Below, one piece after another: positions 30,499-39,757 of a DNA stretch of 64,000 bases. Under the pieces are notes generated by a model, which was given only the letters and a program-made list of their open reading frames with translations, did no database searches and was not told the origin of the DNA. This stretch comes from Methanobrevibacter smithii ATCC 35061 (GTDB lineage: Archaea; Methanobacteriota; Methanobacteria; Methanobacteriales; Methanobacteriaceae): contig NC_009515.1 in the NCBI RefSeq assembly GCF_000016525.1, forward strand, positions 248,001 through 312,000. The letters run 5' to 3'. Numbering within the stretch: the stretch's first letter is position 1; every line of letters begins with the position of its first letter. Made by a program: the position numbers and the translations under genes.

Positions 30499-31908
30499 AT
30501 GGTGGAAAATTTTAGTGAATGGTTTCATGACATATTAGAAGAAGCTAACATAACTGATTCAAGATATCCTATTAAAGGAATGGCTGTATGGATGCCTTAC
30601 GGTTTCCAAATAAGAAAATATACAACAAATTTAATAAAAGAAGTATATGACCGTGATCATGAAGAAGTTTTATTTCCACTTCTTGTTCCAGAAGCAGAAC
30701 TGGCTAAAGAAGGATTACATGTAAAAGGATTTGAAGATGAAGTTTACTGGGTTACTCATGGAGGTAAAACACAATTAAATGAAAAATTAGCCCTAAGACC
30801 AACTAGTGAAACATCAATCTATCCAATGTATTCACTATGGATTAGATCCCATATTGATTTGCCGTTGAAATATTATCAGATTGTAAATACATTCAGATAT
30901 GAAACAAAACATACAAGACCACTTATTCGTGTTCGTGAAATTACTACCTTTAAGGAAGCACATACTGCTCATGCAAGTAAAGAGGAAGCAGACATTCAGG
31001 TTCAGGAACATATTGAAAACTATAAAGAAATCTTTGATACATTAGGTATTCCATATACTTTAACAAAAAGGCCGGAATGGGATAAATTCCCAGGGGCAGA
31101 CTATACAATGGCATTTGATGCAATTATGCCTGATGGAAAAACCCTGCAAATCGGTACTATCCATAATTTAGGCCAAACCTTTGCAAAAACATTTGATATA
31201 ACATTTGAAGATAAAGACGGAGAACATAAACTGGTTTATCAAACATGCGCAGGTTTATCTGATAGGGTAATAGCTTCTGCAATTGGAATTCACGGAGATG
31301 AAAAAGGATTACGTCTTCCACCTGAAATTTCACCAAAACAAATAACTATAATTCCTATTTTATTTAAAAAAGGAAAAGAAGAAGTTTTAGCTAAATGTGA
31401 AGAGCTTAAAAAAGAGTTTGAAGCTGCAGGATTACGTGTAAACATTGATAATCGAGACATCAGGCCAGGTAAAAAGTTCTATGACTGGGAATTAAAAGGA
31501 ACTCCAATAAAACTTGAATTAGGCCCTAGAGATTTGGAAAACAACAAGACAATAGCTATGCGTAGAGACCAGCTGGAAAAAATCGAACTTGATTTAGATG
31601 AAAACCTCGTAAGCAATGTAATCCGTTTAATTGATGAGTTAAATGAAAATCTCGCTGAAAGTGCAAAAGAATTCCACACAGACCACATCAAATTTGCATC
31701 TGATATTGATGAAGTCAGAAAGCTAATTGAAGAAGGTAATGTTGTAGCAGTTAACTGGTGCGGAGACACTGACTGCGGAGAGAAAATAGAAGAAATCACT
31801 GGTTATTCAGTTTTAGGTATCTATGAAGAGCTTGAAGAAGCAGGCAAAAAATGTATACTCAGTGACGAAGATGCAAAATATGTTGCATTAATAGCTAAAA
31901 CATACTAG
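30499..31908 (+). CDS. proS: Prolyl-tRNA synthetase (archaeal/eukaryal type)
   Basis: Class II synthetase, 469 residues. The N-terminus [20 protein letters not shown] is typical of the archaeal form. Motif 2 is in [21 protein letters not shown], the motif 3 Arg is in [11 protein letters not shown] and later segments, and the anticodon domain is followed by the C-terminal zinc-binding extension ending in KTY. The bacterial editing insertion is absent, as expected. GGTGAT precedes the start, which is GTG or ATG within ATGGTGGAA. First gene of the proS-cofC-thiD unit. Confidence 0.95.
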
Positions 31909-31918
31909 AGATGAAACT

Positions 31919-32593
31919 ATGGATGACATTTATGGAATAATACCTGTCAGTAAATTTAAAGAATGTAAAACCAGATTATCTCCATTTTTAAGTGAGGAAG
32001 AAAGGGAAAACCTTCTAAAAGTCATGCTTAAAGATGTTACTGATACTTTAAGAAAATATACTGATAAAATAATTATAATCAGTGCTGATGAAGATGTTTT
32101 AAATTATGCCAAAAGCTTAAATTTAAGTGTTTTGAAAGAAAATGACAATTCAAATTTAAATAAAGCATTAAAACAGGCTATGGAATATTGTAAAGGCAAA
32201 ACCAAAAAAGTAATCATAATGCCATCCGACATTCCACTCATCGGTAAAACCAACCTTAAAATGGTAATTGATTCAAGCAAACAGCTTGATTTCATTATTA
32301 TTCCTTCAAAAGGCGGGGGAACAAACACTATAATTATGAAACCACTGGCTATCAGAACCAAATTCGGAGATTTCAGCTATAAGGAACATGTAAATGCCGC
32401 TGACAGGAAAAACTTGAATCCGCAAGTTCATGACTCCTTATTTATGGCTTTAGACGTCAATACAACTGAAGATTTAGGGGAAATAATAGTTCATGGTGAA
32501 AATACTGAAACCAGACGTTATTTAAAAGAACTGAAAATAAATGTTGAATCAGTACACGGCAGCGAACGTTTGAAAGTCACAAGAGGCAGTTAA
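31919..32593 (+). CDS. cofC: 2-Phospho-L-lactate guanylyltransferase
   Basis: Activates 2-phospho-L-lactate (or a related C3 acid) with GTP for coenzyme F420 synthesis, the hydride carrier of methanogenesis. 224 residues; the nucleotidyltransferase N-terminus IIPVSKFKECKTRLSPFL and the metal site IIMPSDIPLIGK are intact. It begins 10 bases after proS and ends directly against the thiD start, so the three genes form one operon. Confidence 0.92.
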   Translation: MDDIYGIIPVSKFKECKTRLSPFLSEEERENLLKVMLKDVTDTLRKYTDKIIIISADEDVLNYAKSLNLSVLKENDNSNLNKALKQAMEYCKGKTKKVIIMPSDIPLIGKTNLKMVIDSSKQLDFIIIPSKGGGTNTIIMKPLAIRTKFGDFSYKEHVNAADRKNLNPQVHDSLFMALDVNTTEDLGEIIVHGENTETRRYLKELKINVESVHGSERLKVTRGS

Positions 32594-33334
32594 ATGATTG
32601 TAATGTCAATAGCTGGAGTAGACCCTTCAGGAGGAGCAGGTATCCTTGCAGACATCAAAACATTTCAGGCACTTGGTGTTTACGGAACCGGAATTGTAAC
32701 TGCACTTACTGCCCAAAACCCCCAAATGATGTACTCCCTAAAAGCTATTGAAACTGACTATGTTGAAGAACAAATTGATGCAGTTTTAGACAGCTACAAT
32801 GTTGAATATATCAAAACAGGAATGTTATATTCAAAAGATATCATCAAAACAGTTTCTAAAAAAATCAGAGAATATAATCTGAAAGCTGTTGTTGATCCGG
32901 TTATGGTGGCAACATCCGGAGGAGAATTAGCCAAAGATGATTTGAGTCAAAATCTGCTTAAGTATTTACTTCCGAAAGCCATCCTAACAACTCCAAATGT
33001 TTCTGAAGCTGAAAAATTAACCGGGATTAAAATTGCTGATGAAGAAAAAGCTGAAATAGCCTGTGAAAAATTAGGAAAAATCTGTAATAACATTATAACC
33101 GGCGGACATCTAAACGGAACAAATATCACCTGTATTGATGGAAAAATCAGTACATTTAAACAGGAATTACTGAAAACAGATAATGTGCATGGCAGCGGCT
33201 GTAATTTCTCAGCAGCTATTGTAAGTTATTTAAGTCAAAAAAACGATTTGAAAACAAGTATTTTAAAAGCTTCAGAATATACTTACGAAAGTATAAAAAA
33301 TGGAAAATATGGAACTTTAATAGCTAAATTATAG
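32594..33334 (+). CDS. thiD: Hydroxymethylpyrimidine (phosphate) kinase
   Basis: Phosphorylates HMP and HMP-P for thiamine synthesis. 246 residues of the ribokinase fold: SIAGVDPSGGAGILADIKTF at the N-terminus, TALTAQNP, and the C-terminal catalytic DNVHGSGCNFSAAIV. In many archaea ThiD is fused to ThiN, but here it stands alone. The ATG follows the cofC stop codon without a gap. It is convergent with the ABC transporter ATPase, whose stop is three bases away. Confidence 0.93.
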   Translation: MIVMSIAGVDPSGGAGILADIKTFQALGVYGTGIVTALTAQNPQMMYSLKAIETDYVEEQIDAVLDSYNVEYIKTGMLYSKDIIKTVSKKIREYNLKAVVDPVMVATSGGELAKDDLSQNLLKYLLPKAILTTPNVSEAEKLTGIKIADEEKAEIACEKLGKICNNIITGGHLNGTNITCIDGKISTFKQELLKTDNVHGSGCNFSAAIVSYLSQKNDLKTSILKASEYTYESIKNGKYGTLIAKL

Positions 33335-33337
33335 CTA

Positions 33338-34096
33338 TTAGAAATCTTCCACATTTAATTTATCAAGTACTTCTTCTTGAATTTTAATAAATTCTTCGGA
33401 TTCTCTTTTTCTAAGTCTTGGCATATCTACATCAAAGACTTCTTTAATTTTACCCGGATTTTTATCCATTATAACAATTTTATCTGCAAGATAAATCGCT
33501 TCATCAACATCATGAGTTACAAAAACAATTGTATTTTTAAATCTTTTCCAAACTCCAATCAGCTGTTCCTGAAGCATGTGCCTATTTTGCATATCCAATG
33601 CAGAAAATGGTTCATCCATAAGCAAAATAGGTGAATGGTTAAGCAAGGATCTAATAATTGCAACCCTTTGTTTCATACCACCTGAAAGTTCATGAGGATA
33701 ACTATCTTTAAAGTCAATTAAACCAACACTTTCAAGATATCTTTCTGCAGCCTTAAGATTTTCCTCTTTAGTTCTGTCTTTTTTGAGATTAAGACCGAAC
33801 ATCACATTTTCCAAAACTGTCAGCCATGGAAATAATGAATATTGCTGAAAAATAACTGCCCTATCACCAGATGGTTTTTTAACAACTTCACCATCTGCTA
33901 TAACTTCCCCTGAAGTCGGTTGGTCAAGACCAGCTATCAAACGAAGCAGAGTTGTTTTACCGCAACCGGAAGGGCCTAAAAGACAAACGAATTCACCATC
34001 CCCAATATTTAAATTAACATCATCTAAAACTTTTATATCATGATCCAAACCGCGGCCATGAAAAGATTTATTTATATTTTTAATTTCAATTGCCAT
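33338..34096 (-). CDS. ABC transporter ATPase, nitrate/sulfonate/taurine (SsuB/TauB/ThiZ) family
   Basis: 252 residues with Walker A GPSGCGKTTLL, Q-loop FQQYSLFPWLTVLENV, signature LSGGMKQR, Walker B ILLMDEPFSALD and the H-loop His in VTHDVDEA. The PWLTV Q-loop is typical of the SsuB/TauB/NrtD/ThiZ group. It is cotranscribed with the permease upstream. No substrate-binding protein is nearby, so the substrate (sulfonate, taurine, thiamine precursor or other) is open. The position next to thiD fits a thiamine precursor, and the sulfur genes elsewhere fit a sulfonate; neither is decisive. Confidence 0.9.
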   Translation of the reverse strand: MAIEIKNINKSFHGRGLDHDIKVLDDVNLNIGDGEFVCLLGPSGCGKTTLLRLIAGLDQPTSGEVIADGEVVKKPSGDRAVIFQQYSLFPWLTVLENVMFGLNLKKDRTKEENLKAAERYLESVGLIDFKDSYPHELSGGMKQRVAIIRSLLNHSPILLMDEPFSALDMQNRHMLQEQLIGVWKRFKNTIVFVTHDVDEAIYLADKIVIMDKNPGKIKEVFDVDMPRLRKRESEEFIKIQEEVLDKLNVEDF

Positions 34097-34106
34097 TTTA
34101 AACTAC

Positions 34107-34847
34107 CTACCAGAATACTCTTTTTTCTATAAGTCCGAAGACATAATCAAGGATTAAACCAATCAAACCAATAACCAACATACCTACAACAGTAGTACCT
34201 GTATCAAATAAATTTGTAGCTGTTAAAATTAAATATCCTAAACCGCTACTTGAACCTATCATCTCTGCAGAAATAGTACACATTAAAGCTATTCCCACAC
34301 CAACTTTAAGTCCGGAAACTATAGGCGGTACTGCAGAAGGTAAAATAACCTGTGTAAGTACTGTTTTATCATCTGCTCCCAGTGTTTGTGCAGATTCAAT
34401 TAAAACTTTATCGGTTCTTTTAACTCCATCAATTGTGTAAATAAGAATCGGGAAAACACAGCCTATGAAAATAATAAATATAGCAGGAGCTGTTCCGATT
34501 CCAAACCACAATATTGAAAATGGAATCCAAGCTATCGGAGGTATTGGCCTTAATATACTGATTACAAAACTACATAAAGTTTCCAACTTGCTATACCATC
34601 CAAGCAATATTCCTAAAGGAATAGCTACAATAGATGCAAGAATCATACCACCAAATACTTTAAATAAAGTATCCATAGTATCAACAAAAAGTTTTCCAGA
34701 TTGTATTATATTCCATGCAGAATTGCAGACACTACCTGGACTTGGTAAGAAATAAGGATTAACTAACTCTAAAACAGAAGTTATGATATACCAGATAATT
34801 ATAATTAAAATTGGTAAAATTATCGGTGTGAACTTATCTTTATTCAT
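34107..34847 (-). CDS. ABC transporter permease, SsuC/TauC family
   Basis: 246 residues, six likely membrane helices, with the BPD-transport signature ESAQTLGADDKTVLTQVILPSA that couples to the ATPase. Partner of the gene ten bases downstream. No binding protein gene precedes it, although most operons of this family start with one; the gene upstream is a divergent protease. The binding protein is presumably encoded elsewhere or lost. Confidence 0.9.
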   Translation of the reverse strand: MNKDKFTPIILPILIIIIWYIITSVLELVNPYFLPSPGSVCNSAWNIIQSGKLFVDTMDTLFKVFGGMILASIVAIPLGILLGWYSKLETLCSFVISILRPIPPIAWIPFSILWFGIGTAPAIFIIFIGCVFPILIYTIDGVKRTDKVLIESAQTLGADDKTVLTQVILPSAVPPIVSGLKVGVGIALMCTISAEMIGSSSGLGYLILTATNLFDTGTTVVGMLVIGLIGLILDYVFGLIEKRVFW

Positions 34848-35016
34848 TAAATCACTTACATAAAATTTTTTTTACAATTATTAATATTGATTGTATTTTT
34901 ATATAAATATTTCACATGATTTTAAGTAGATAATCACAAATCAAAATTGTATCCAAAGGTATATATATTGCAAAAGGTAAAATAAATGTTACATAAAATA
35001 AAAGTGAGGTGTAGCT

Positions 35017-35952
35017 TTGGAAGCAAATAGAAGATTTTTTTCAAAAATTGGATTTAATTATTTTGCACTTGGAATAATCGTATTGGTGCTAAATCTATTC
35101 ATCGGATTATTTATAAGCATAATTAATCCAAATCTTTTATCTAATCAAACAATGATGACATTTTTCTCAGCTATTTGGACTTATCTCTTACCCTTACCAA
35201 TATTTATTTATATAATGAGAAAAACAGAAGCAAAAACTCTTGAAAAACATAAAATGACCGTTAAAACATTTGTAATATGCATATCAATTACAATGTTTTT
35301 AATGTGGATCGGAAATATAATGGGAGTTATTATAACTTCAGGAATCGGCTCACTGATACAGCATGAGGTAGCCAATCCTATTAATGATGTGATAAACAAT
35401 TCCGGTTTAGTTGCAAACTTGATTATAATAACCACAATAGCTCCAATCTTTGAAGAACTTATATTCAGAAAGTTATTAATTGACAGAACTATAAAATACG
35501 GAGGTACAATCTCAGTACTTCTTTCAGGATTATTATTCGCATTTTTCCATGGGAATTTAAATCAGTTTTTCTATGCATTCCTTCTTGGAGGATTTTTTGC
35601 AATAATCTATATAAAAACAGGACAAATCAAATATACAATAGGATTACATATGATTATAAATTTCATAGGATCAGTTGTCAGCCTATTTGTCTCACAACCA
35701 TTAATGGACTTGGCTAACGGAAGTGTGATTTCACCAACAAGCACATTTGGTGTTATTTTATACATATTAATAACTTTAGGATTAACAGTTATGGGTTTGA
35801 TTTATTCCATCAAGTATTTCGATAAAAGCCGGTTTGACGGAAGCGAAAAGGAAATAATTCTAAAAAATCCAGTAAGTACAATCCTTTTAAATCCGGGGAT
35901 AATCTGTTTTATATTACTGATGTCATATACAATATTTACATCAATAGCTTAA
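35017..35952 (+). CDS. CPBP-family intramembrane metalloprotease
   Basis: 311 residues and about eight membrane helices. The family motifs are present: FEELIFRKLL (EExxxR), FAFFHGN and LHMIINFIGS (HxxxN), which place two Glu and two His in the membrane active site. Members process CAAX-type prenylated proteins or confer bacteriocin self-immunity; the substrate here is unknown. The start is TTG, chosen because GAGGTG lies five bases ahead and no ATG fits. Confidence 0.87.
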   Translation: MEANRRFFSKIGFNYFALGIIVLVLNLFIGLFISIINPNLLSNQTMMTFFSAIWTYLLPLPIFIYIMRKTEAKTLEKHKMTVKTFVICISITMFLMWIGNIMGVIITSGIGSLIQHEVANPINDVINNSGLVANLIIITTIAPIFEELIFRKLLIDRTIKYGGTISVLLSGLLFAFFHGNLNQFFYAFLLGGFFAIIYIKTGQIKYTIGLHMIINFIGSVVSLFVSQPLMDLANGSVISPTSTFGVILYILITLGLTVMGLIYSIKYFDKSRFDGSEKEIILKNPVSTILLNPGIICFILLMSYTIFTSIA

Positions 35953-35969
35953 AAAATAAAATAAGAAGT

Positions 35970-38093
35970 TTATGCAGTTTCTACTACATTAACTTCTATT
36001 TCCCTTGGTTCTTTTAATACAGAACGTGTACTTAAAGCTCCTAAAAGCATAGTTGATAAATTATGTATCAATGAAGATGTTGATGGAGTTATAATTCCAA
36101 ACATACCCAGTGCTATTAAAGAACCGTTAATGCCAATTATACTGTGATAATTAGTATCTATTTTATTTAACATACCAACACTCAATTTTCTAAGTGTTAT
36201 TAAATCATATAAATTATCAGACAATAAAGAAACATCTGCAACTTCTCTGGCAATATCTGAAGAGTTTTTCATTGAAACAGACACATCAGCAGCAGCCAAT
36301 GCAGGAGAATCATTTATTCCATCTCCGACCATAATAATAGTTCTGCCTTCTTCTTTTAAACTTTCAACAATACTGGCCTTATCTTCAGGAAGCACCTGTG
36401 AGCGGTATTCAGTTATGCCCAATGCTTCAGCGCTGCTTTTTGCACCACTTTCACTGTCTCCAGTCAACATGATAACATTTTCAATACCTAATTTTTTAAG
36501 CTCTTCAATAACATCCCTAGCTTCTTTTCTTACAGGGTCGTTAATACATATGATACCTTCAAGTTTATTATCAATAGCCAAATAAACAACCGAATATTCA
36601 CAGACTTTTTCGTCAATGAGTTTTTCATCTTCTTTGGATATTTCTACACCTTCATCATCAAATAAAAAGTGTCTGCTTCCTATAACAGCACGTTTGCCAT
36701 TATAACTTGTTGCAATACCATGAGCTACAATATATTCAACTTCACTATGGTCTTCATCATGTTTTAGACCTTCCTCTTCAGCCTGTTTTACAATAGCCGT
36801 AGCAATACTATGTGCAAAATGCTCTTCAATACATGCAGACATTCTTAAAATTTCATCTCTGGAGTAATCTCCAAGAGAAATTACATCAACAACTTTTGGA
36901 GTTGCATTAGTAAGAGTTCCTGTTTTGTCGAACACTATTGTATCTGCAGTTGCATATTTTTCAAGGAATTTTCCACCTTTAACCATCATCCTATTATCTG
37001 AAGCTTCTTTCATTGCTGAAATAACAGATAATGGAGTTGTTAATTTAAGTGCACATGAGAAATCAACCATTAAAACAGACAATGCTTTTGTAGTATCCCT
37101 TGTTATCAGATAAGTAAGGAATGTTGTAAGGAAACTGTATGGCACAATAGAGTCTGCCAATTCCTCAGCTTTACTTTGAGCATCTGCTTTTAATTCTTCT
37201 GAATTCTCAATAAGATTTATAATTTTATTTAATCTGGTTTCTTTATCAAAAGAATAAACTTGAACAATCAGATTACCTTCTTCAACAACAGTACCTGCAT
37301 GAACTGTTTTTCCAGGCATTTTATGGACAGCCAATGGTTCTCCAGTCATGGTTGCTTCATTAACCATCCCTTCACCGTCAACAACTTTACCATCTACAGG
37401 TATTACATCACCCATATGAACTTTAATTTTATCATCTTTGTTAATTTGGGATATAGGTTGTTGTATTTCCTCACCATCTTCATTTACTACCCATACAGTA
37501 TCAATATTTAAAGTTAAACTTTCTTTTAAAGTATTTTTTGTTTTTTGTAATGTGTAGTCTTCAAGCAAATCGGAAATTGATAATAAAAACATCATAGAAC
37601 TTGCCGGATCGAAATCTCTTTTAAGAAGTGATCCGGTAACTGCTGCACCATCAAGTAGAGCAACATCCACTCTGAAACTTGTTAAACTGTCTAAAGCATG
37701 CCATATATACTTAATAGCTCTATAAACAGTCAATAAATTCCTAATTGGAATAGGCAATACAATTTTACCTAATACCCTTCTCACAAGCATACCTGATAAA
37801 CTAACCCAAAAATTATTAGTTAACTCATTTGAACTCATGTACATGTCAGGTTCAACTTCAACCAAATCATCCTCAGTTATTTTATCAAGTGCTGCAAAGA
37901 CTTTGTCTCTGTTTTTAACATCATCATAATAGATTAAAATACTTCCGTTTCTATGAGATGTGAAAACTTTTTTAATAAAATTATTTTCTAAAAGCAATGA
38001 AGAAATACCATAACCCTCCTTTTTGGTGAAGGCAGCCTGGCCTGAACGAACTCTGATACGAGTTCCGTTATTATACATTACTTGGTATTTCAT
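35970..38093 (-). CDS. Atypical P1B-type metal ATPase
   Basis: 707-residue ATP-driven metal pump of the membrane. Clear P-type motifs: TMTGEP actuator loop, phosphorylation site FDKTGTLT, and MVGDGINDSPALA. The metal-site helix reads DFSCALKLTTPL instead of CPC, and the HP locus of P1B pumps reads HFAHSIATA, so Ser replaces Pro in both signatures. A truncated HMA-like domain without CxxC occupies residues 1-80. Known relatives with this helix sit beside small DUF6110 proteins, as here, and I infer export of Mn or Fe rather than Cu. It is expressed behind DtxR-like operators with the small upstream gene, which ends ten bases before it. Confidence 0.85.
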   Translation of the reverse strand: MKYQVMYNNGTRIRVRSGQAAFTKKEGYGISSLLLENNFIKKVFTSHRNGSILIYYDDVKNRDKVFAALDKITEDDLVEVEPDMYMSSNELTNNFWVSLSGMLVRRVLGKIVLPIPIRNLLTVYRAIKYIWHALDSLTSFRVDVALLDGAAVTGSLLKRDFDPASSMMFLLSISDLLEDYTLQKTKNTLKESLTLNIDTVWVVNEDGEEIQQPISQINKDDKIKVHMGDVIPVDGKVVDGEGMVNEATMTGEPLAVHKMPGKTVHAGTVVEEGNLIVQVYSFDKETRLNKIINLIENSEELKADAQSKAEELADSIVPYSFLTTFLTYLITRDTTKALSVLMVDFSCALKLTTPLSVISAMKEASDNRMMVKGGKFLEKYATADTIVFDKTGTLTNATPKVVDVISLGDYSRDEILRMSACIEEHFAHSIATAIVKQAEEEGLKHDEDHSEVEYIVAHGIATSYNGKRAVIGSRHFLFDDEGVEISKEDEKLIDEKVCEYSVVYLAIDNKLEGIICINDPVRKEARDVIEELKKLGIENVIMLTGDSESGAKSSAEALGITEYRSQVLPEDKASIVESLKEEGRTIIMVGDGINDSPALAAADVSVSMKNSSDIAREVADVSLLSDNLYDLITLRKLSVGMLNKIDTNYHSIIGINGSLIALGMFGIITPSTSSLIHNLSTMLLGALSTRSVLKEPREIEVNVVETA

Positions 38094-38103
38094 GTTTTAA
38101 ACC

Positions 38104-38364
38104 TTATTCGTCATCTTCAACATAAATTGCTTTTTTATCATCTTTATTAGCATCAACAACAATGTCCTCCGCATTTTGAACCATGTCCTGGTAACATTCT
38201 TCAGCATCTTTTTTTGCAGCTAAAACAGCAGCCATACCCTTAGTACATCCTTCTTTTACTGCTTTAGATTCAAGGATTTTTTTACCTGCAATAGCTGCAG
38301 CTATTCCTCCAACAAAAATTAATGCGTGTTTATGTTCCATTAATTTATCAATGTATTCTTCCAT
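38104..38364 (-). CDS. Small DUF6110-like protein, partner of the metal ATPase
   Basis: 86 residues: one hydrophobic helix near 13-30 with a Gly zipper (FVGGIAAAIAGKK), then a charged helical tail rich in Asp, Glu and Lys with two Cys (EGC, EEC) that ends in an acidic EDDE. It resembles the DUF6110 family, which is found next to this kind of P-type ATPase; the name is from memory of the family. It may act as an accessory or metal-buffering subunit. GGAGG precedes the ATG. First gene of the two-gene unit, with operators 37 or more bases upstream. Confidence 0.7.
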   Translation of the reverse strand: MEEYIDKLMEHKHALIFVGGIAAAIAGKKILESKAVKEGCTKGMAAVLAAKKDAEECYQDMVQNAEDIVVDANKDDKKAIYVEDDE

Positions 38365-38400
38365 ATTATTTCCTCCGTTATAAAATATTATTAATTAAAA

Positions 38401-38466
38401 CCTAAATTATTTAGGTCTACCTAAAACTTATATTGGTTATATTATATAAATGTTAGGTATACCTAA
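38401..38466 (-). promoter_or_regulatory. DtxR-like operators flanking the TATA box of the metal-ATPase operon
   Basis: Perfect or near-perfect dyads: TTTAGG-TCTA-CCTAAA (38410-38425), TTAGGTATACCTAA (38453-38466), and an overlapping everted pair CCTAAAT-T-ATTTAGG (38401-38415). Between the first two lies TTATATAA (about 38441-38450), a good TATA box for the minus-strand operon. TTAGG-N4-CCTAA is the shape of DtxR/MntR-family sites. Two sites bracketing the TATA box would block TBP/TFB or RNA polymerase, so metal-dependent repression is inferred. fdhD, divergent, starts 73 bases to the right and might share control. Confidence 0.75.
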
Positions 38467-38538
38467 AAAAAACAATTATGAAAACAGATAATTTAAAATA
38501 TAACAATTGTTAATAATATCTAATAAGAGGGAGTTCAT

Positions 38539-39369
38539 ATGGAATTTATCAAAACAATAGATGCAATTAAATGGAAAGATGGAAATTATGAAAAAACAGA
38601 AGAAAAAACTGTTGAAGACGAATATGCTTACTTATTTATTGACTGCCTACCTCCAAGAAAGTTTTCAGTTTATCCGAAAAACTTAGATGACTTTGCAATC
38701 GGATATTGTCTTGGAGAAGGTTTAATAAAAACAAATGAAGATATAGAAGAAATTAAAGTAAGTAAAACAAATGTATTAGTTAAAACTCGTCTTAACCATA
38801 CTCCTGAAGAGGATTTTGAACAGTACGATATAGTTCAAAAAAGAAAAGGAGAGTGCGAACATGCCTGCGTTTGCAGATTACTTGAATATCAGGGAGTAAA
38901 TTCAGACAATGCCGGAGGAATAAGATCCCAGTTAAAAACAGTGACTCCAAACAATTCCACTTTAAAAATTGATGCAACACAGATTATAAAAGATATGGAT
39001 AATTTAAAAGAAAATGCCAAAATCTGGCAGGATACAGGAAGTGTTCATGTAGCTCAGCTAATTTATAAAAATAAAAGCATCATAAGAGAAGATGTAAGCA
39101 GACATGTAGCTGTAGACAAAGTCATTGGAGCTGCTTTTAAATCAGGATATGATTTGACACAATCATACATCACATACAGCGGAAGAATGCCTGCAGATAT
39201 GCTTATAAAAGTAATAAGAGTAGGAATTCCAATCATCATATCCAATGCAGCACCTGCAGCTTCAGGATATGAAATAGCTAAAAAAGGCAATATAACAATG
39301 GTTGGATTTGTTAGAAATAACAGATTTAATCTCTACAGCGCACCGCAGAGAATAAATCTTGAAAAATAA
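38539..39369 (+). CDS. fdhD: Formate dehydrogenase accessory sulfurtransferase FdhD
   Basis: 276 residues. Passes sulfur to the molybdenum or tungsten cofactor of formate dehydrogenase. Family features: the central GSVHVAQLIY region, EDVSRHVAVDKVIGAA, and the C-terminal SNAAPAASGYEIAKK cofactor-binding loop. The usual CGxCG-type loop is replaced by a CEHACVC region that keeps Cys residues. GAGGGAG precedes the ATG. No fdhAB genes are in the window. M. smithii-type methanogens use formate, which fits. Confidence 0.9.
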   Translation: MEFIKTIDAIKWKDGNYEKTEEKTVEDEYAYLFIDCLPPRKFSVYPKNLDDFAIGYCLGEGLIKTNEDIEEIKVSKTNVLVKTRLNHTPEEDFEQYDIVQKRKGECEHACVCRLLEYQGVNSDNAGGIRSQLKTVTPNNSTLKIDATQIIKDMDNLKENAKIWQDTGSVHVAQLIYKNKSIIREDVSRHVAVDKVIGAAFKSGYDLTQSYITYSGRMPADMLIKVIRVGIPIIISNAAPAASGYEIAKKGNITMVGFVRNNRFNLYSAPQRINLEK

Positions 39370-39371
39370 AA

Positions 39372-39698
39372 TTATTGTGTTTCGATAACACTATTTAAAA
39401 TTTGAACAGCTTTACTGAAAGCAGGCATTCCAGAAGTTAAAAGGACAATTTTTAAAACATCCATTATTTCTTCTTTGGTAATGTCCAATTCTTTCATTCC
39501 GCTTTTTATTTGTTTTTTAGTAGCTCTTGGATCTGCTCTTGAAGCTGTAATTCCAATAGCTATTAATTTTTGAGTCTTATAATCAAGTGCATATCCGTCG
39601 TAAACTACTTCACTTATATCTTTAACAAGCTCGTAGAGGTCAGGATATTCCCCTTCAAGTTCATGAATTCCTTTTCCATAAAAAACTTCATCTTTCAT
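39372..39698 (-). CDS. Carboxymuconolactone decarboxylase-like (AhpD fold) protein
   Basis: 108 residues of the all-helical AhpD/CMD fold (YALDYKTQKLIAIGITASRADPRA, cut here). The redox CxxC of true AhpD proteins is missing (TASRADPRAT in its place), so thiol peroxidase support is unlikely, and the function is unknown. Convergent with fdhD, whose stop is two bases from its stop. It has its own promoter gap upstream. Confidence 0.8.
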   Translation of the reverse strand: MKDEVFYGKGIHELEGEYPDLYELVKDISEVVYDGYALDYKTQKLIAIGITASRADPRATKKQIKSGMKELDITKEEIMDVLKIVLLTSGMPAFSKAVQILNSVIETQ

Positions 39699-39757
39699 AT
39701 AACCACTCCCTTAATTGATTGGTTATTATATAAAAAATAAGTTATATATAAATGTAA

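Noticed and set aside
39372-39698. Considered a true AhpD alkylhydroperoxidase
   Set aside because: The catalytic CxxC is absent, so only the fold is assigned.
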